Source: Maricaulis maris (GTDB lineage Bacteria > Pseudomonadota > Alphaproteobacteria > Caulobacterales > Maricaulaceae). Taken from it: 64,000 nt of DNA. Positions within the stretch are counted from its first letter, which is position 1, and the number at the start of each line of letters is the position of its first letter. The stretch spans positions 2,605,501 through 2,669,500 of the forward strand of contig NZ_AP027270.1 in the NCBI RefSeq assembly GCF_036322705.1, in the 5' to 3' direction. The translations under genes were made by a program, and so were the position numbers. This document shows, one piece after another, positions 17,656 through 25,666 of the stretch. The notes beneath the pieces were generated by a model that ran no database searches, was not told the origin of the DNA, and saw only the letters and a program-made list of their open reading frames with translations.

Positions 17656-18965
17656 CCGGTCCGCGCGCCGCGAAATAGCGACTCGCTGATCGGTTCGAAG
17701 AGATAGTCGAGCGTCGTCCGGCTCGACCCCGAGAAGATGAAGACTTCCACCGGCATTCCGGGGATCACATCCAGATCACCAAGGCGCGCGGCTTCCTCTG
17801 CCGGAATGCGGATGCGCACCTCATAATAGGAAACACCGGTATTCTGATCGGTCTTGAGGTCGGCACTGACACTGATCACCTCGCCATCGAGGCGCGGCGT
17901 CATCCAGCTTTTGTAAGCGGTCAATCGCGTCCGAACGGCCTGGCCCTCATAGACCGAGGCGCGGTTGGCGGGCTGGATACGCACCGAAACGGTCATTTCA
18001 CCGGCGGCGGGAACGATTTCGAGAATCGCCTCCCCAGGGCGCACGACGCCGCCGCGGGTCGCGAAGCGGGAATTGAGGACTTCACCGGCCACCGGCGCAA
18101 CAACGACGGACCGGTTGAGGACATCCTGGGCCGCCGAGAGACGTTCACCGGCCTGCTCGAGCTGACTGCGGACCTCAAGCTGGTCTGCGGATATCTGGCG
18201 CAGGAAGGCAGCTTCGGTCTGGGCGATCTGACCGTCGAGGTCCTGCTCAAGCGTCGCCGCCTGCTGGGCATCCGTACGCAGCCGCGAAATATCGGCCTCC
18301 AGGGCCGCAACATCGCGCTCCATGCCGCGGACTTCATCGAGCCGGGCCATCTGTCGCTCATAGCGGTCCCGCAGCAGCGAACGCTGATCCTCTGCTGCGG
18401 CCAGCACACGCTGGGTGACCCGGATCTGCTGCGCCTGGAGCTCACGCGACGACCGTGCCCCGTCCCGGCGCGCGGTCAGAACCGCTATATCAGCCTCAAA
18501 AGACTGTTTTTGCTGTCGAAAAAGGTCGCCCTGTCGGGTCACGACAGCAACACGCTGCGCCGCGCTGAGGCCCAGCTCGTCGAGCGGCGAGAAGTCCGGC
18601 TCGTCCAGACCGTCGCGCAGCGCCGCCAGGCGTTGCTGCGAGCCGGTCAGGGTCGCGATTTCCTGGAGCAGCTCATCACGGACCGCCAGCGATGCGGTCT
18701 CCTGCAGCGTCAGTAGCGCCTCGCCAACCTCGACCCGATCGCCATCGCGGACAAGAAGCTCCTCGATGATACCGCCCTCGAGATGCTGGACGACCTGCCG
18801 GTCGTTCTCGACCACGACCTGCCCGGCTCCCGGAACCCCTTCGGCCAGTGGCGCCAGACCGGCCCAGGCCAGAAAGCCGCCCAGCCCGATCAGGCAGACC
18901 AGCGCCGAGCGTCGCACGAAGGGGTCACCGAGAATTCCAGCCTTGGACGACGCCTGCGACTCCAT
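17652..18965 (-). CDS. HlyD-family membrane fusion protein of type I secretion
   Basis: Periplasmic adaptor linking the ABC exporter to TolC. The 437-residue protein has one membrane segment near residues 16-36 (ALVCLIGLGGFLAWAGLAPL), a biotinyl-lipoyl-like region (GGIIEELLVRDGDRVEVGE), a long central coiled coil (~95-285) and the C-terminal LDYLFEPISESLF typical of PrtE/HlyD proteins. Its ATG shares a base with the exporter stop (TGATG), and its own stop overlaps the tolC-like start, so the three are translationally coupled. Confidence 0.93.
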   Translation of the reverse strand: MESQASSKAGILGDPFVRRSALVCLIGLGGFLAWAGLAPLAEGVPGAGQVVVENDRQVVQHLEGGIIEELLVRDGDRVEVGEALLTLQETASLAVRDELLQEIATLTGSQQRLAALRDGLDEPDFSPLDELGLSAAQRVAVVTRQGDLFRQQKQSFEADIAVLTARRDGARSSRELQAQQIRVTQRVLAAAEDQRSLLRDRYERQMARLDEVRGMERDVAALEADISRLRTDAQQAATLEQDLDGQIAQTEAAFLRQISADQLEVRSQLEQAGERLSAAQDVLNRSVVVAPVAGEVLNSRFATRGGVVRPGEAILEIVPAAGEMTVSVRIQPANRASVYEGQAVRTRLTAYKSWMTPRLDGEVISVSADLKTDQNTGVSYYEVRIRIPAEEAARLGDLDVIPGMPVEVFIFSGSSRTTLDYLFEPISESLFRGARTG

Positions 18966-20659
18966 CAGGCCGCACCCCCGCGACCCGAGACGGTCGCCCC
19001 GGCGCCCGGCCCCGTGGCGAGCTTGAGAAACTGCTCCGCCGGGGCGGCCATGACATCCCCATTGCGGACCAGAAGGACAGTCTTGGCGCGCTCGATCACA
19101 CGACGATCATGGGTTGCGGCAAGAATAATAGCGCCGCGCTCGGCAGCCTGACGCAAGGCATTGACGAGCCCCGGGGCCGCAGCCGCGTCAAGATTGGCGG
19201 TCGGCTCATCAAGGAGCAGCAGGACCGGGTCTCCGAAGAGCGCGCGTGCCAGGCCGATCATCTGGCGCTGACCGGCCGATAAATGGGTCCCGCCAGGGCC
19301 GACACGCGTATCGTACCCATCCGGCAGGGCGAGAATGGCCTCATGGGCGCCGGCCGAGCGAGCCGCGGCGATGATGGCATCAGGCTCGGCATTCCCGAGC
19401 CGGGCGATATTCTCGCCCACCGTCGCCGGCAAAAGCTCAACATCCTGCGGCACATAGCCGATATGGCGGCCACGATCAGGACCAGGCCAGTCGTGCAGAT
19501 TGCGCCCACCCAGACTCATGGAACCGGACCCGGGCTGCCAAGCCCCGGCCAGTGTTTGAAGAAGCGTGGTCTTTCCAGCCCCGTTGCCGCCCGTCACGGC
19601 GATGAGCTGGCCACCGGATGCGCTCCAGCTGAACGGACGGATTTGCGGCGCCTCGGCGCCCGGCACGGCAACGGACAGGCGATCCAGGACAAGGTCCGGC
19701 GCGGGACGGGGCAGCGGGGTAAAGCGGGGCTCGGCTTCGGTGCCGTCCAGCCGCTCGGCCAGACCCTTCCAGGCCGACCAGGTCTGGATCGTGTTGCGCC
19801 ATCCGCCGACGATCTGGTCAATCGGCCCGAGCGTGCGCGCCAGGATGATCGAGGAGGCGACGATCGCTCCGGGGGAAATTTCCTGGCTCAGGGCAAGGGC
19901 TGCACCGCCGCCCAACACGGCGATCTGCAGGACCTGACGGGTGGAGCGCGATATGGCGGAGAACTTGCCGTCATCCTTGGCCGCATCCATCGAGACGTCC
20001 TGCCCCGCATCCTGGGTAGCGCGCCAGCGCCGGTAGGCTGCAGGCACCAGACCCATGGCCGCCATGGCTGAGCGCTGGCGCTCCAGCCCGGCGGCGAAAT
20101 CGCTCGCGCTGCGCAGGGCACCCTGCGAGAACTGCCCGGCCTGACGCGTCGTCAGCTCGGCGGTAACGGCCACGCCGAACACAATCGCGGCCCCGACCAG
20201 TCCGATTACGCCGAGGACAGGGTGGATCAGGAACAGGACAACGAGAAAGAGCGGGGCGAAGGGCAAATCCGCGAAAGCCATCAGGCTGCCCGATTGCAAG
20301 ACCGACTGCACTCGCTGGATTGCCCCGAGATCACGCGACAGCTGCGGTGATCCGGAGTCTGTTTCGAAGCGGGCAAAAACCAGCGGCACGAGCAGCTTGT
20401 CGAGTTCGCGGCCCGCGAGCGCGCTAACCCTGCGTCGACCGGCCTCGGCGGCACCATAGACACCCAGCAGGAAAACTGCCAGCACCGACAACCAGATAAG
20501 CGTGTCGATGGATCCCGACGAGAGGACGCGGTCGTAGACCTGCAGCATGTATAACGGAGAAACTAGCAACAACAGGTTGGAGGCGAGCGAAAACCCCGCC
20601 AACGCCGCGATGTGCGGGCGAAGACGCTGCCTGACCTGCAAGCCTAGGGGTTCCTGCAT
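18965..20659 (-). CDS. Type I secretion ABC exporter (PrtD-like permease/ATPase)
   Basis: Inner-membrane exporter with an N-terminal transmembrane domain (first ~300 residues) fused to an ATPase: Walker A GGNGAGKTT at about 357-365, signature LSAGQRQ, Walker B VLLLLDEPTANLD. There is no N-terminal C39 or C39-like peptidase domain. With its 564 residues this fits the PrtD/AprD group that secretes serralysin-type proteases, matching the M10 domain of the downstream giant protein. A GTG two codons upstream (20665) is in frame, but the ATG at 20659 has a better-spaced GGAG. First gene of the locus; the 140 bp upstream should hold the promoter. Confidence 0.93.
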   Translation of the reverse strand: MQEPLGLQVRQRLRPHIAALAGFSLASNLLLLVSPLYMLQVYDRVLSSGSIDTLIWLSVLAVFLLGVYGAAEAGRRRVSALAGRELDKLLVPLVFARFETDSGSPQLSRDLGAIQRVQSVLQSGSLMAFADLPFAPLFLVVLFLIHPVLGVIGLVGAAIVFGVAVTAELTTRQAGQFSQGALRSASDFAAGLERQRSAMAAMGLVPAAYRRWRATQDAGQDVSMDAAKDDGKFSAISRSTRQVLQIAVLGGGAALALSQEISPGAIVASSIILARTLGPIDQIVGGWRNTIQTWSAWKGLAERLDGTEAEPRFTPLPRPAPDLVLDRLSVAVPGAEAPQIRPFSWSASGGQLIAVTGGNGAGKTTLLQTLAGAWQPGSGSMSLGGRNLHDWPGPDRGRHIGYVPQDVELLPATVGENIARLGNAEPDAIIAAARSAGAHEAILALPDGYDTRVGPGGTHLSAGQRQMIGLARALFGDPVLLLLDEPTANLDAAAAPGLVNALRQAAERGAIILAATHDRRVIERAKTVLLVRNGDVMAAPAEQFLKLATGPGAGATVSGRGGAA

Positions 20660-20799
20660 ACTCACTCCAACCAGGCTGCGATGCTCGCATCACATCCACA
20701 AGATGATCACGGCATCTGCCCAACCTATAGACAGGAAGGATAGCGCCCGCCTTGCCCTTTCACCAGTGCCGACAGGGAAATCTGTGTAGAAACCGGATA

Positions 20800-21768
20800 C
20801 TATTTCAGTCCGACCCGCAGCAAATCATGCAGGTGCAAGATCCCGGCCGGTCGGTTTTCGGCATCGACGATGAAGAACTGGATGATCTTGGGCTGACCGG
20901 CCGTCATGATCCGCAGGGCGTCGGCCGCCAGCATGCCGGCACTGCCGGTCCGCGGACTGCGCGTCATCACATCTGCGGCCCGCTTGTCGACCAGTCCGGC
21001 CCCCATATGCCGCCGCAGGTCGCCATCAGTAATGATTCCGACGAGCCGCCCCGCTCCGTCGACGATGCCGGCACAGCCGAAGCTCTTGGTCGTCATCTCG
21101 ATGAGCACATCGCTCATCGGCGCATCGACCCCGATCAGGGGCATGGCATCACCCGCATGCATGATGTCACCGACGCTGGCAAGCGCGGCGCCAAGCGCCC
21201 CGCCGGGGTGAAAGGTCTTGAAGTCAGCGGCGGTGAAGCCGCGCGCTTCCAGAAGGGCTACGGCAAGGGCATCGCCGAGGGCCATCATCAGGGTGGTCGA
21301 CGTGGTCGGCGCGCGGGTTTCGCCGCAGGCTTCCGGGGCTGGCGGGATGGCGAGCAGGAAGTCACCGGCCCGGCCGAGCGTACTGTCCGGCTCCGCGGTC
21401 ATCGCGATAAGGGGCACGCCGAACCGGCGGCAATAGGCGATCAGGTCGCCAAGCTCGCGGGTTTCGCCCGACTTGGACAAGGCCAGCACGGCATCACTAC
21501 CGGCAATCATGCCGAGATCGCCGTGGCTCGCCTCGGTCGGGTGGACGTAATAGGCGGGCGTCCCGGTTGAGGCGAGGGTCGCCGCGATCTTCCGGGCAAC
21601 ATGTCCGGACTTGCCGATACCGGCGCAGATCAGTCGTCCCTCGAGCGAACGCAGGCGCTCGACCGTGGCAGCAAAATCTGCAGAAATCGACTGTTCAAGG
21701 GCGTCCATGCCCTCACGCTCTATCGCGATCACGCGACGGGCGGAGTTGACGGGATCGATATCGGGCAT
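20800..21768 (-). CDS. kdsD: Arabinose-5-phosphate isomerase, KpsF/GutQ family
   Basis: Interconverts ribulose-5-phosphate and arabinose-5-phosphate, the first step to Kdo for LPS. The 322-residue protein has an SIS sugar-isomerase domain at ~40-170 (GIGKSGHVARKIAATLASTG, HPTEASHGDLGM, SKSGETREL) and two CBS domains from ~205 to the end (IMHAGDAMPLI, GIITDGDLRRHM). Full length for the family. Good ATG at 21768. Its promoter should be in the 371-bp gap shared with divergent gpmA. Confidence 0.94.
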   Translation of the reverse strand: MPDIDPVNSARRVIAIEREGMDALEQSISADFAATVERLRSLEGRLICAGIGKSGHVARKIAATLASTGTPAYYVHPTEASHGDLGMIAGSDAVLALSKSGETRELGDLIAYCRRFGVPLIAMTAEPDSTLGRAGDFLLAIPPAPEACGETRAPTTSTTLMMALGDALAVALLEARGFTAADFKTFHPGGALGAALASVGDIMHAGDAMPLIGVDAPMSDVLIEMTTKSFGCAGIVDGAGRLVGIITDGDLRRHMGAGLVDKRAADVMTRSPRTGSAGMLAADALRIMTAGQPKIIQFFIVDAENRPAGILHLHDLLRVGLK

Positions 21769-22139
21769 GCCGGCTCCTCGCAGTCAGTCAGGACAGGAAT
21801 GCCCTTCACAGGGATGACCCCATAGCAGAACCGCGCACATCCGGGGAAGGGATGTGCGCGGCTGGCACGGCGTGAGTCGACAAGGCCCTTTGGGGACAAA
21901 AAAACCTCGGATCCAGCCGCCGTTCATCGGGACGCTTGCGTCAGCGCCTGAGCCTGGGCTCGAATGGTCGAGCCGGACCCGCCCCGAAAAATAGGGTTTT
22001 CTTATACCACAAAGCCGTCGCTTCGCGAGAGTCATTTGATGGGCCGCTTCGTCAGACCCGTTCTCCGGCCGACTGCCTTGCCCTGCAGGCCTTCACAAGC
22101 TATCGCTGCGCGCGACGGGACATTTTGGGAGTCGACACC
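21769..22139. other. 371-bp intergenic region with several strong hairpins, possible structured RNA
   Basis: Between the divergent kdsD and gpmA genes. It contains a perfect 12-bp stem (CCGCGCACATCC with GGATGTGCGCGG, 7-base loop) at 21831-21861, a perfect 5-bp stem GACGC-TT-GCGTC at 21931-21942 and a perfect 7-bp stem GGCTCGA-ATGG-TCGAGCC at 21957-21974. An A7 run lies at 21898-21904. No open frame of note. I do not recognise a known RNA family (no SRP, RNase P or tmRNA core sequences). It must also hold promoters for both genes. Confidence 0.45.
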
Positions 22140-22871
22140 ATGCCGCAACTCGCCCTCATCCGGCACGGCCAGAGCGAATGGAACCAGCAGAACCGCTTTA
22201 CAGGCTGGGTCGATGTCGACCTGACTGACGAAGGTGTTGCCCAGGCCAAGCGCGCCGGCGAGCTGCTGACCGAGACCGGTTTCAAGCCTGACCACGCCTT
22301 TGTCTCTGTCCTGAAACGGGCGATCAAGACATTGAGTTTCACCCTCGAGGGCCTCGACCGCCTGTGGATACCTGTCGAGAAGTCCTGGCGACTGAACGAG
22401 CGGCACTACGGGGCCCTTGCCGGGCTCGACAAGGATGAAACCCGCGCCAAGCATGGCGACGACCAGGTCAAGATCTGGCGACGGTCCTTCGACACCCCGC
22501 CGCCGCCTCTGGACAAGACCCATCCCTACCACCCGCTCAATGACAGCCGCTATGCGGGCATTCCGCCTGAGCAGCTGCCGGCTTCGGAGTCGCTGAAATC
22601 CACACTCGATCGCGTCGAGCCCTATTGGACGACCACCATTCTGCCGCGCCTGAAAGCCGGCGAGACCCTGGTCGTCGCGGCCCACGGCAACAGCCTGCGC
22701 GCGCTCGTCAAGCTGCTGTTCAAGGTCTCCGACGCGGATATCATGGAGATCGAGGTCCCGACCGGTAACCCACTCCTGATCGATCTGGCCGATGACGGGG
22801 TGACCCTCAAGGCGGCGCGGTATCTCGACCCCGCCCGGGCCAAGGCGCTGCCGCCCATCCCCGAGGCATGA
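22140..22871 (+). CDS. gpmA: 2,3-bisphosphoglycerate-dependent phosphoglycerate mutase
   Basis: Interconverts 3- and 2-phosphoglycerate in glycolysis and gluconeogenesis. The 243-residue protein begins MPQLALIRHGQSEWNQQNRFTGW with the phosphorylated histidine at residue 9 and later has ERHYGALAGLDK and AAHGNSLRAL, with the second catalytic histidine. The longer frame from 21936 is rejected because the ATG at 22140 begins the family N-terminus and has GGGAG upstream. The stop overlaps the next gene as ATGA. Confidence 0.95.
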   Translation: MPQLALIRHGQSEWNQQNRFTGWVDVDLTDEGVAQAKRAGELLTETGFKPDHAFVSVLKRAIKTLSFTLEGLDRLWIPVEKSWRLNERHYGALAGLDKDETRAKHGDDQVKIWRRSFDTPPPPLDKTHPYHPLNDSRYAGIPPEQLPASESLKSTLDRVEPYWTTTILPRLKAGETLVVAAHGNSLRALVKLLFKVSDADIMEIEVPTGNPLLIDLADDGVTLKAARYLDPARAKALPPIPEA

Positions 22872-23491
22872 GCGCCACCGACGACGCCCGTTACATGGAC
22901 CTGGCGCTCGCAATCGCCCGCGCCCAGCAGGGGCGAACGGCGCCCAACCCGGCGGTCGGCTGCGTGCTCGTCAAGGACGGACGCATCCTGTCCACCGGTT
23001 CAACCCAGGACGGCGGGCGGCCGCACGCCGAACGCGTCGCACTTGATGCGGCAGGAAGCGCTGCCAGGGGGGCCACGGCCTATGTCACCCTGGAACCCTG
23101 TGCCCATCATGGCCAGACCCCGCCCTGCGCAGACGGCCTGATCGTGGCCGGGGTCGAGCGGGTTGTCGTCGCGTGCCGGGACCGATTTCCCCAGGTTGCC
23201 GGGCGCGGCATCGCGATGCTGGAAGAGAGTGGTATCCCGGTTGAGATCGGCATGCGCGAAGACGACGCCCTGATGCTCTATCACGGCTTCTTCATGCGCG
23301 TTGAGTACGGTCGGCCGCTCGTTCGTGCCGATGGACGCCGCCGGGGCTTTGATGCCGAATTGACAGCGACAACGCTGGAAACCGCGAAGGCAGAAATCCT
23401 CGCCCACGGCGCCGCCGGCAGGAACCGGGTCCGGATCGCTCCCGGCCATCCCCTCGCCGGTCAGGACTGGACGACTGTGTTTGTCGACTAG
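22868..23491 (+). CDS. RibD-like pyrimidine deaminase without a reductase domain
   Basis: The first ~150 residues match the deaminase half of RibD (diaminohydroxyphosphoribosylaminopyrimidine deaminase, riboflavin pathway): APNPAVGCVLVKDG, zinc site HAE at 53-55, and LEPCAHHGQTPPC with cysteines 78 and 87. RibD is normally ~360 residues with a C-terminal reductase; here the protein stops at 207. The segment after GFFMRVEYGRPLV, where the reductase should begin, no longer resembles it. All zinc and proton-shuttle residues are present, so the deaminase may work. Whether this is the cell's riboflavin enzyme or a specialised relative cannot be told here. Coupled to gpmA by a 4-bp overlap. Confidence 0.82.
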   Translation: MSATDDARYMDLALAIARAQQGRTAPNPAVGCVLVKDGRILSTGSTQDGGRPHAERVALDAAGSAARGATAYVTLEPCAHHGQTPPCADGLIVAGVERVVVACRDRFPQVAGRGIAMLEESGIPVEIGMREDDALMLYHGFFMRVEYGRPLVRADGRRRGFDAELTATTLETAKAEILAHGAAGRNRVRIAPGHPLAGQDWTTVFVD

Positions 23492-23562
23492 GCGGCAAAC
23501 AGCCTGTTAACCGTCTTTCCGTAGGCTATACCGCTGGATAACAGACTGACAGGACCGCGCCG

Positions 23563-24864
23563 ATGACCGGCCGCAAGATTGAATTCAAGACACTGACCCA
23601 GGATGACGTGGACGCCATTTGCGAGCGTCATGAGCGCTTGTGGTCAGGTCGATCCGGCGGCGCGCGCGCCAATTTATCCTACACGATCCTGGAAAACCTG
23701 GTCCTCGCCAATCGTGATCTCTCCGATGCCGACTTCAGCGGAGCCGTCCTGCGGGGAACAATTCTCTCCGGCGCGACCCTGAACAGCGCGGTTTTCTTTG
23801 CGGCCGACCTGCGACGCGCCAACCTCGAAGGCGCCTCCTTGCGACGAGCAGACCTGCGTGGCGCCATCATGCGGGGCGCCAACCTGACCGGGGCTGATCT
23901 CACCGAAGCCGACCTGCGAGAGGGCGCGATTGCCCAAATGGACAAGGAGAAGGGGCTCGCCGTCCTGACCCACAAGACCCAGGAAAACGATGCCGGAAAG
24001 GCCAATTTCACCGGCGCCAACCTGTCGCGCTCGAAAATGGCGGGCATCACGGCCCAAAAGGCGGACTTCACGGATGCCATGCTTCTGGGAACCCGCATGA
24101 TCCGCGCCAATCTCCGGGGCTCATCCTTTCAGGGCGCCAATCTCGAAGGCGCCGACCTGTCCGGCGCCGACCTCACCGATACTGATTTCAGTCAGGCCGT
24201 GCTGATCGGCACCAAGACCGTTATGGCCAAGACCCAAGGCATGAATACCGATGGCGCCCTGACCAGCGCGCCCGTCGGCATCGACGCCAAGGCGCTCGAC
24301 CATCCGGTCGCCGACCAGATCGCGGAGCATGTGCGCTGGTGCGACACCAATGGCGCCGAAGGCAAACCCTCGCTGTTCGACGGGACAGATCTGCGCGGGC
24401 TCACATCCTTGGCCGGCAAGACCCTTACGGCTTTCCATGCCCGCGGAGCGACCCTGTACGGTCTCGATCTGGAGGGAGCCCAGCTTCAGGGCGCACGACT
24501 GGAGAAGGCTGATCTGAGAATGGTCAGTCTCCGCGGGGCCGATCTGCGCGGGGCTGACCTGACCGGAGCCAACCTCTCCAATGCCGATCTGCGTGACTGC
24601 CAGCTCGGGCCGCTCCTGCTCGATGGCAACCGGCTGTTACCAGCCTCGCTGGCCGGTGTCCGCGCCCGCTATACAGACCTGCGCGGTGCCGACATGCGTC
24701 AGACCAAGGCGACCGGCGCCGACTTCTCCTATGCCACCCTGAATGGCGCGAATGTGCGCAAGGCCAGCTTCAACGGCTCCTGCTTCACCGGAGCCCGCGT
24801 GGACGAGGAGTTCCGCGAGCAAGCCGAGTCACTCGACGGCGCCGTTGACCTGGACGCTGCCTGA
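23563..24864 (+). CDS. Pentapeptide-repeat protein
   Basis: A 433-residue protein with two long stretches of A(D/N)Lxx repeats (for example RRANLEGASLRRADLRGA at ~83-110, RGADLRGADLTGANLSNADL near 325-345), predicted to fold as right-handed beta helices, separated by a non-repeat linker around residues 225-280. No signal peptide; cytoplasmic by prediction. The ATG at 23563 follows a weak ribosome site. The function of most such proteins is unknown; some mimic DNA and inhibit gyrase, but nothing here argues for that specifically. Confidence 0.9.
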   Translation: MTGRKIEFKTLTQDDVDAICERHERLWSGRSGGARANLSYTILENLVLANRDLSDADFSGAVLRGTILSGATLNSAVFFAADLRRANLEGASLRRADLRGAIMRGANLTGADLTEADLREGAIAQMDKEKGLAVLTHKTQENDAGKANFTGANLSRSKMAGITAQKADFTDAMLLGTRMIRANLRGSSFQGANLEGADLSGADLTDTDFSQAVLIGTKTVMAKTQGMNTDGALTSAPVGIDAKALDHPVADQIAEHVRWCDTNGAEGKPSLFDGTDLRGLTSLAGKTLTAFHARGATLYGLDLEGAQLQGARLEKADLRMVSLRGADLRGADLTGANLSNADLRDCQLGPLLLDGNRLLPASLAGVRARYTDLRGADMRQTKATGADFSYATLNGANVRKASFNGSCFTGARVDEEFREQAESLDGAVDLDAA

Positions 24865-24900
24865 CGTCCCTGGCCTTGAATGAAGATGAATACCGACCAA

Positions 24901-24932
24901 GAAAAAGGCGGCGAGCTTTCGCTCACCGCCTT
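24901..24932 (-). terminator. Intrinsic terminator of the small heat-shock gene
   Basis: On the minus strand, AAGGCGGTGAGC and GCTCGCCGCCTT pair around a GAAA loop (one mismatch) and are followed by TTTTTC. It lies about 40 bp past the hsp20 stop. The opposite strand lacks a clear T-run, so it mainly serves the minus-strand gene, though it also lies downstream of the converging pentapeptide gene. Confidence 0.8.
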
Positions 24933-24972
24933 CAGGGGCAATCGGAGGGGAATCAGTCTTTGTCAGTCCGGA

Positions 24973-25449
24973 TCAGGCAGCCTTCGTCTTGCTGCCTTCG
25001 ATCAAAGTGGCGCGGGTTTTGCCGACGCCTGACTTGATTTCGATCCGCTTCGGCTTGGCAGCCTCGGGGATTTCCCGAACCAGCCGGATTTGAAGCAGGC
25101 CGTTCTTCAGGCTGGCATCAGCCACTTTCACGTGGTCGGCGAGGTGGAAGCGACGCTCGAAGGAGCGCTCGGCAATCCCGCGATGCAGGAAGCGGCGGTC
25201 GTCCGCATCGGCTTTCTCGCCAATTTTCCCTGAAACGGTCAGGACCGCCTCCTGGACCTCGACAACCAGGTCCTCATCACCGAAGCCGGCCACGGCTAGT
25301 TCGATCAGGTACTCATTGTCTTCGACGTGCTGGATATTATAGGGCGGATAACCCTGCGACTCGATCTTGGTGGCAGAGTCCATCATGTCCGCGAGCCGGT
25401 CAAAGCCGACAATCGAGCGGTAGAGCGGGGTAAAATCAACTGTACGCAT
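24973..25449 (-). CDS. Small heat-shock protein, Hsp20/IbpA type
   Basis: ATP-independent chaperone that holds unfolding proteins during heat stress. The 158-residue protein begins MRTVDFTPLYRSIVGFDRL, typical of alphaproteobacterial IbpA/HspA proteins. It has an alpha-crystallin domain at ~35-130 (YPPYNIQHVEDNEYLIELAVAGF, GIAERSFERRFHLADHV, LKNGLLQIRLVREIPE) and a C-terminal extension. The frame extends 72 codons upstream but the ATG at 25449 has AAGGAGG before it and starts at the family N-terminus. The 5' leader carries a ROSE-like thermometer. Confidence 0.93.
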   Translation of the reverse strand: MRTVDFTPLYRSIVGFDRLADMMDSATKIESQGYPPYNIQHVEDNEYLIELAVAGFGDEDLVVEVQEAVLTVSGKIGEKADADDRRFLHRGIAERSFERRFHLADHVKVADASLKNGLLQIRLVREIPEAAKPKRIEIKSGVGKTRATLIEGSKTKAA

Positions 25450-25549
25450 ATCAGTCCATCCTCCTTCAGAGCGATAAACAGGCCCGGCTTCCCGGGCGTT
25501 GGAGACAAGCCAGATCCGATGGATCCTGGCCGGGTTGACGGGCCCCGTC
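25450..25549 (-). promoter_or_regulatory. ROSE-type RNA thermometer in the hsp20 leader
   Basis: The ~100-nt leader folds into successive hairpins: GACGG/CCGTC (25537-25549), CCAGGATCC/GGATCTGG with one bulge (25510-25529), GCCCGG-GAAG-CCGGGC (25482-25497), and a last one sequestering the ribosome site. In the last, UCGCU (25474-25470) can pair with the AAGGAGG (25466-25460), leaving the G of UCGCU facing the Shine-Dalgarno. That is the U(U/C)GCU anti-Shine-Dalgarno arrangement that defines ROSE elements of alphaproteobacterial hsp20 genes. Seen directly: sequence and pairing. Heat-controlled translation is inference from the family. Confidence 0.8.
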
Positions 25550-25566
25550 TGGCGACCCGCGCATGC

Positions 25567-25596
25567 TATTTGGGTAGCCGGTTTGGGCGCTGCAAC
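25567..25596 (-). promoter_or_regulatory. Possible heat-shock (sigma-32-like) promoter of hsp20
   Basis: Upstream of the thermometer on the minus strand, GTTGCA (25596-25591) is followed after 16 bases by CCCAAATA (25574-25567), loosely like the sigma-32 pattern CTTG-N-CCCCAT. The -35 half is poor. Start of transcription would fall just before the first thermometer hairpin, which is the main reason for listing it. Confidence 0.3.
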
Positions 25597-25666
25597 CCCC
25601 GAATTGATGATTTGCGCACCGGCTCGGGCTTGGGTACCAATTGCCGGTCCCACCAAGGAGTTCAAT

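Noticed and set aside
21898-21904. A7/T7 run considered as the T-tract of a minus-strand terminator
   Set aside because: No GC-rich stem lies immediately upstream of the T-run on the minus strand; the nearby perfect hairpins are on the wrong side or too distant.
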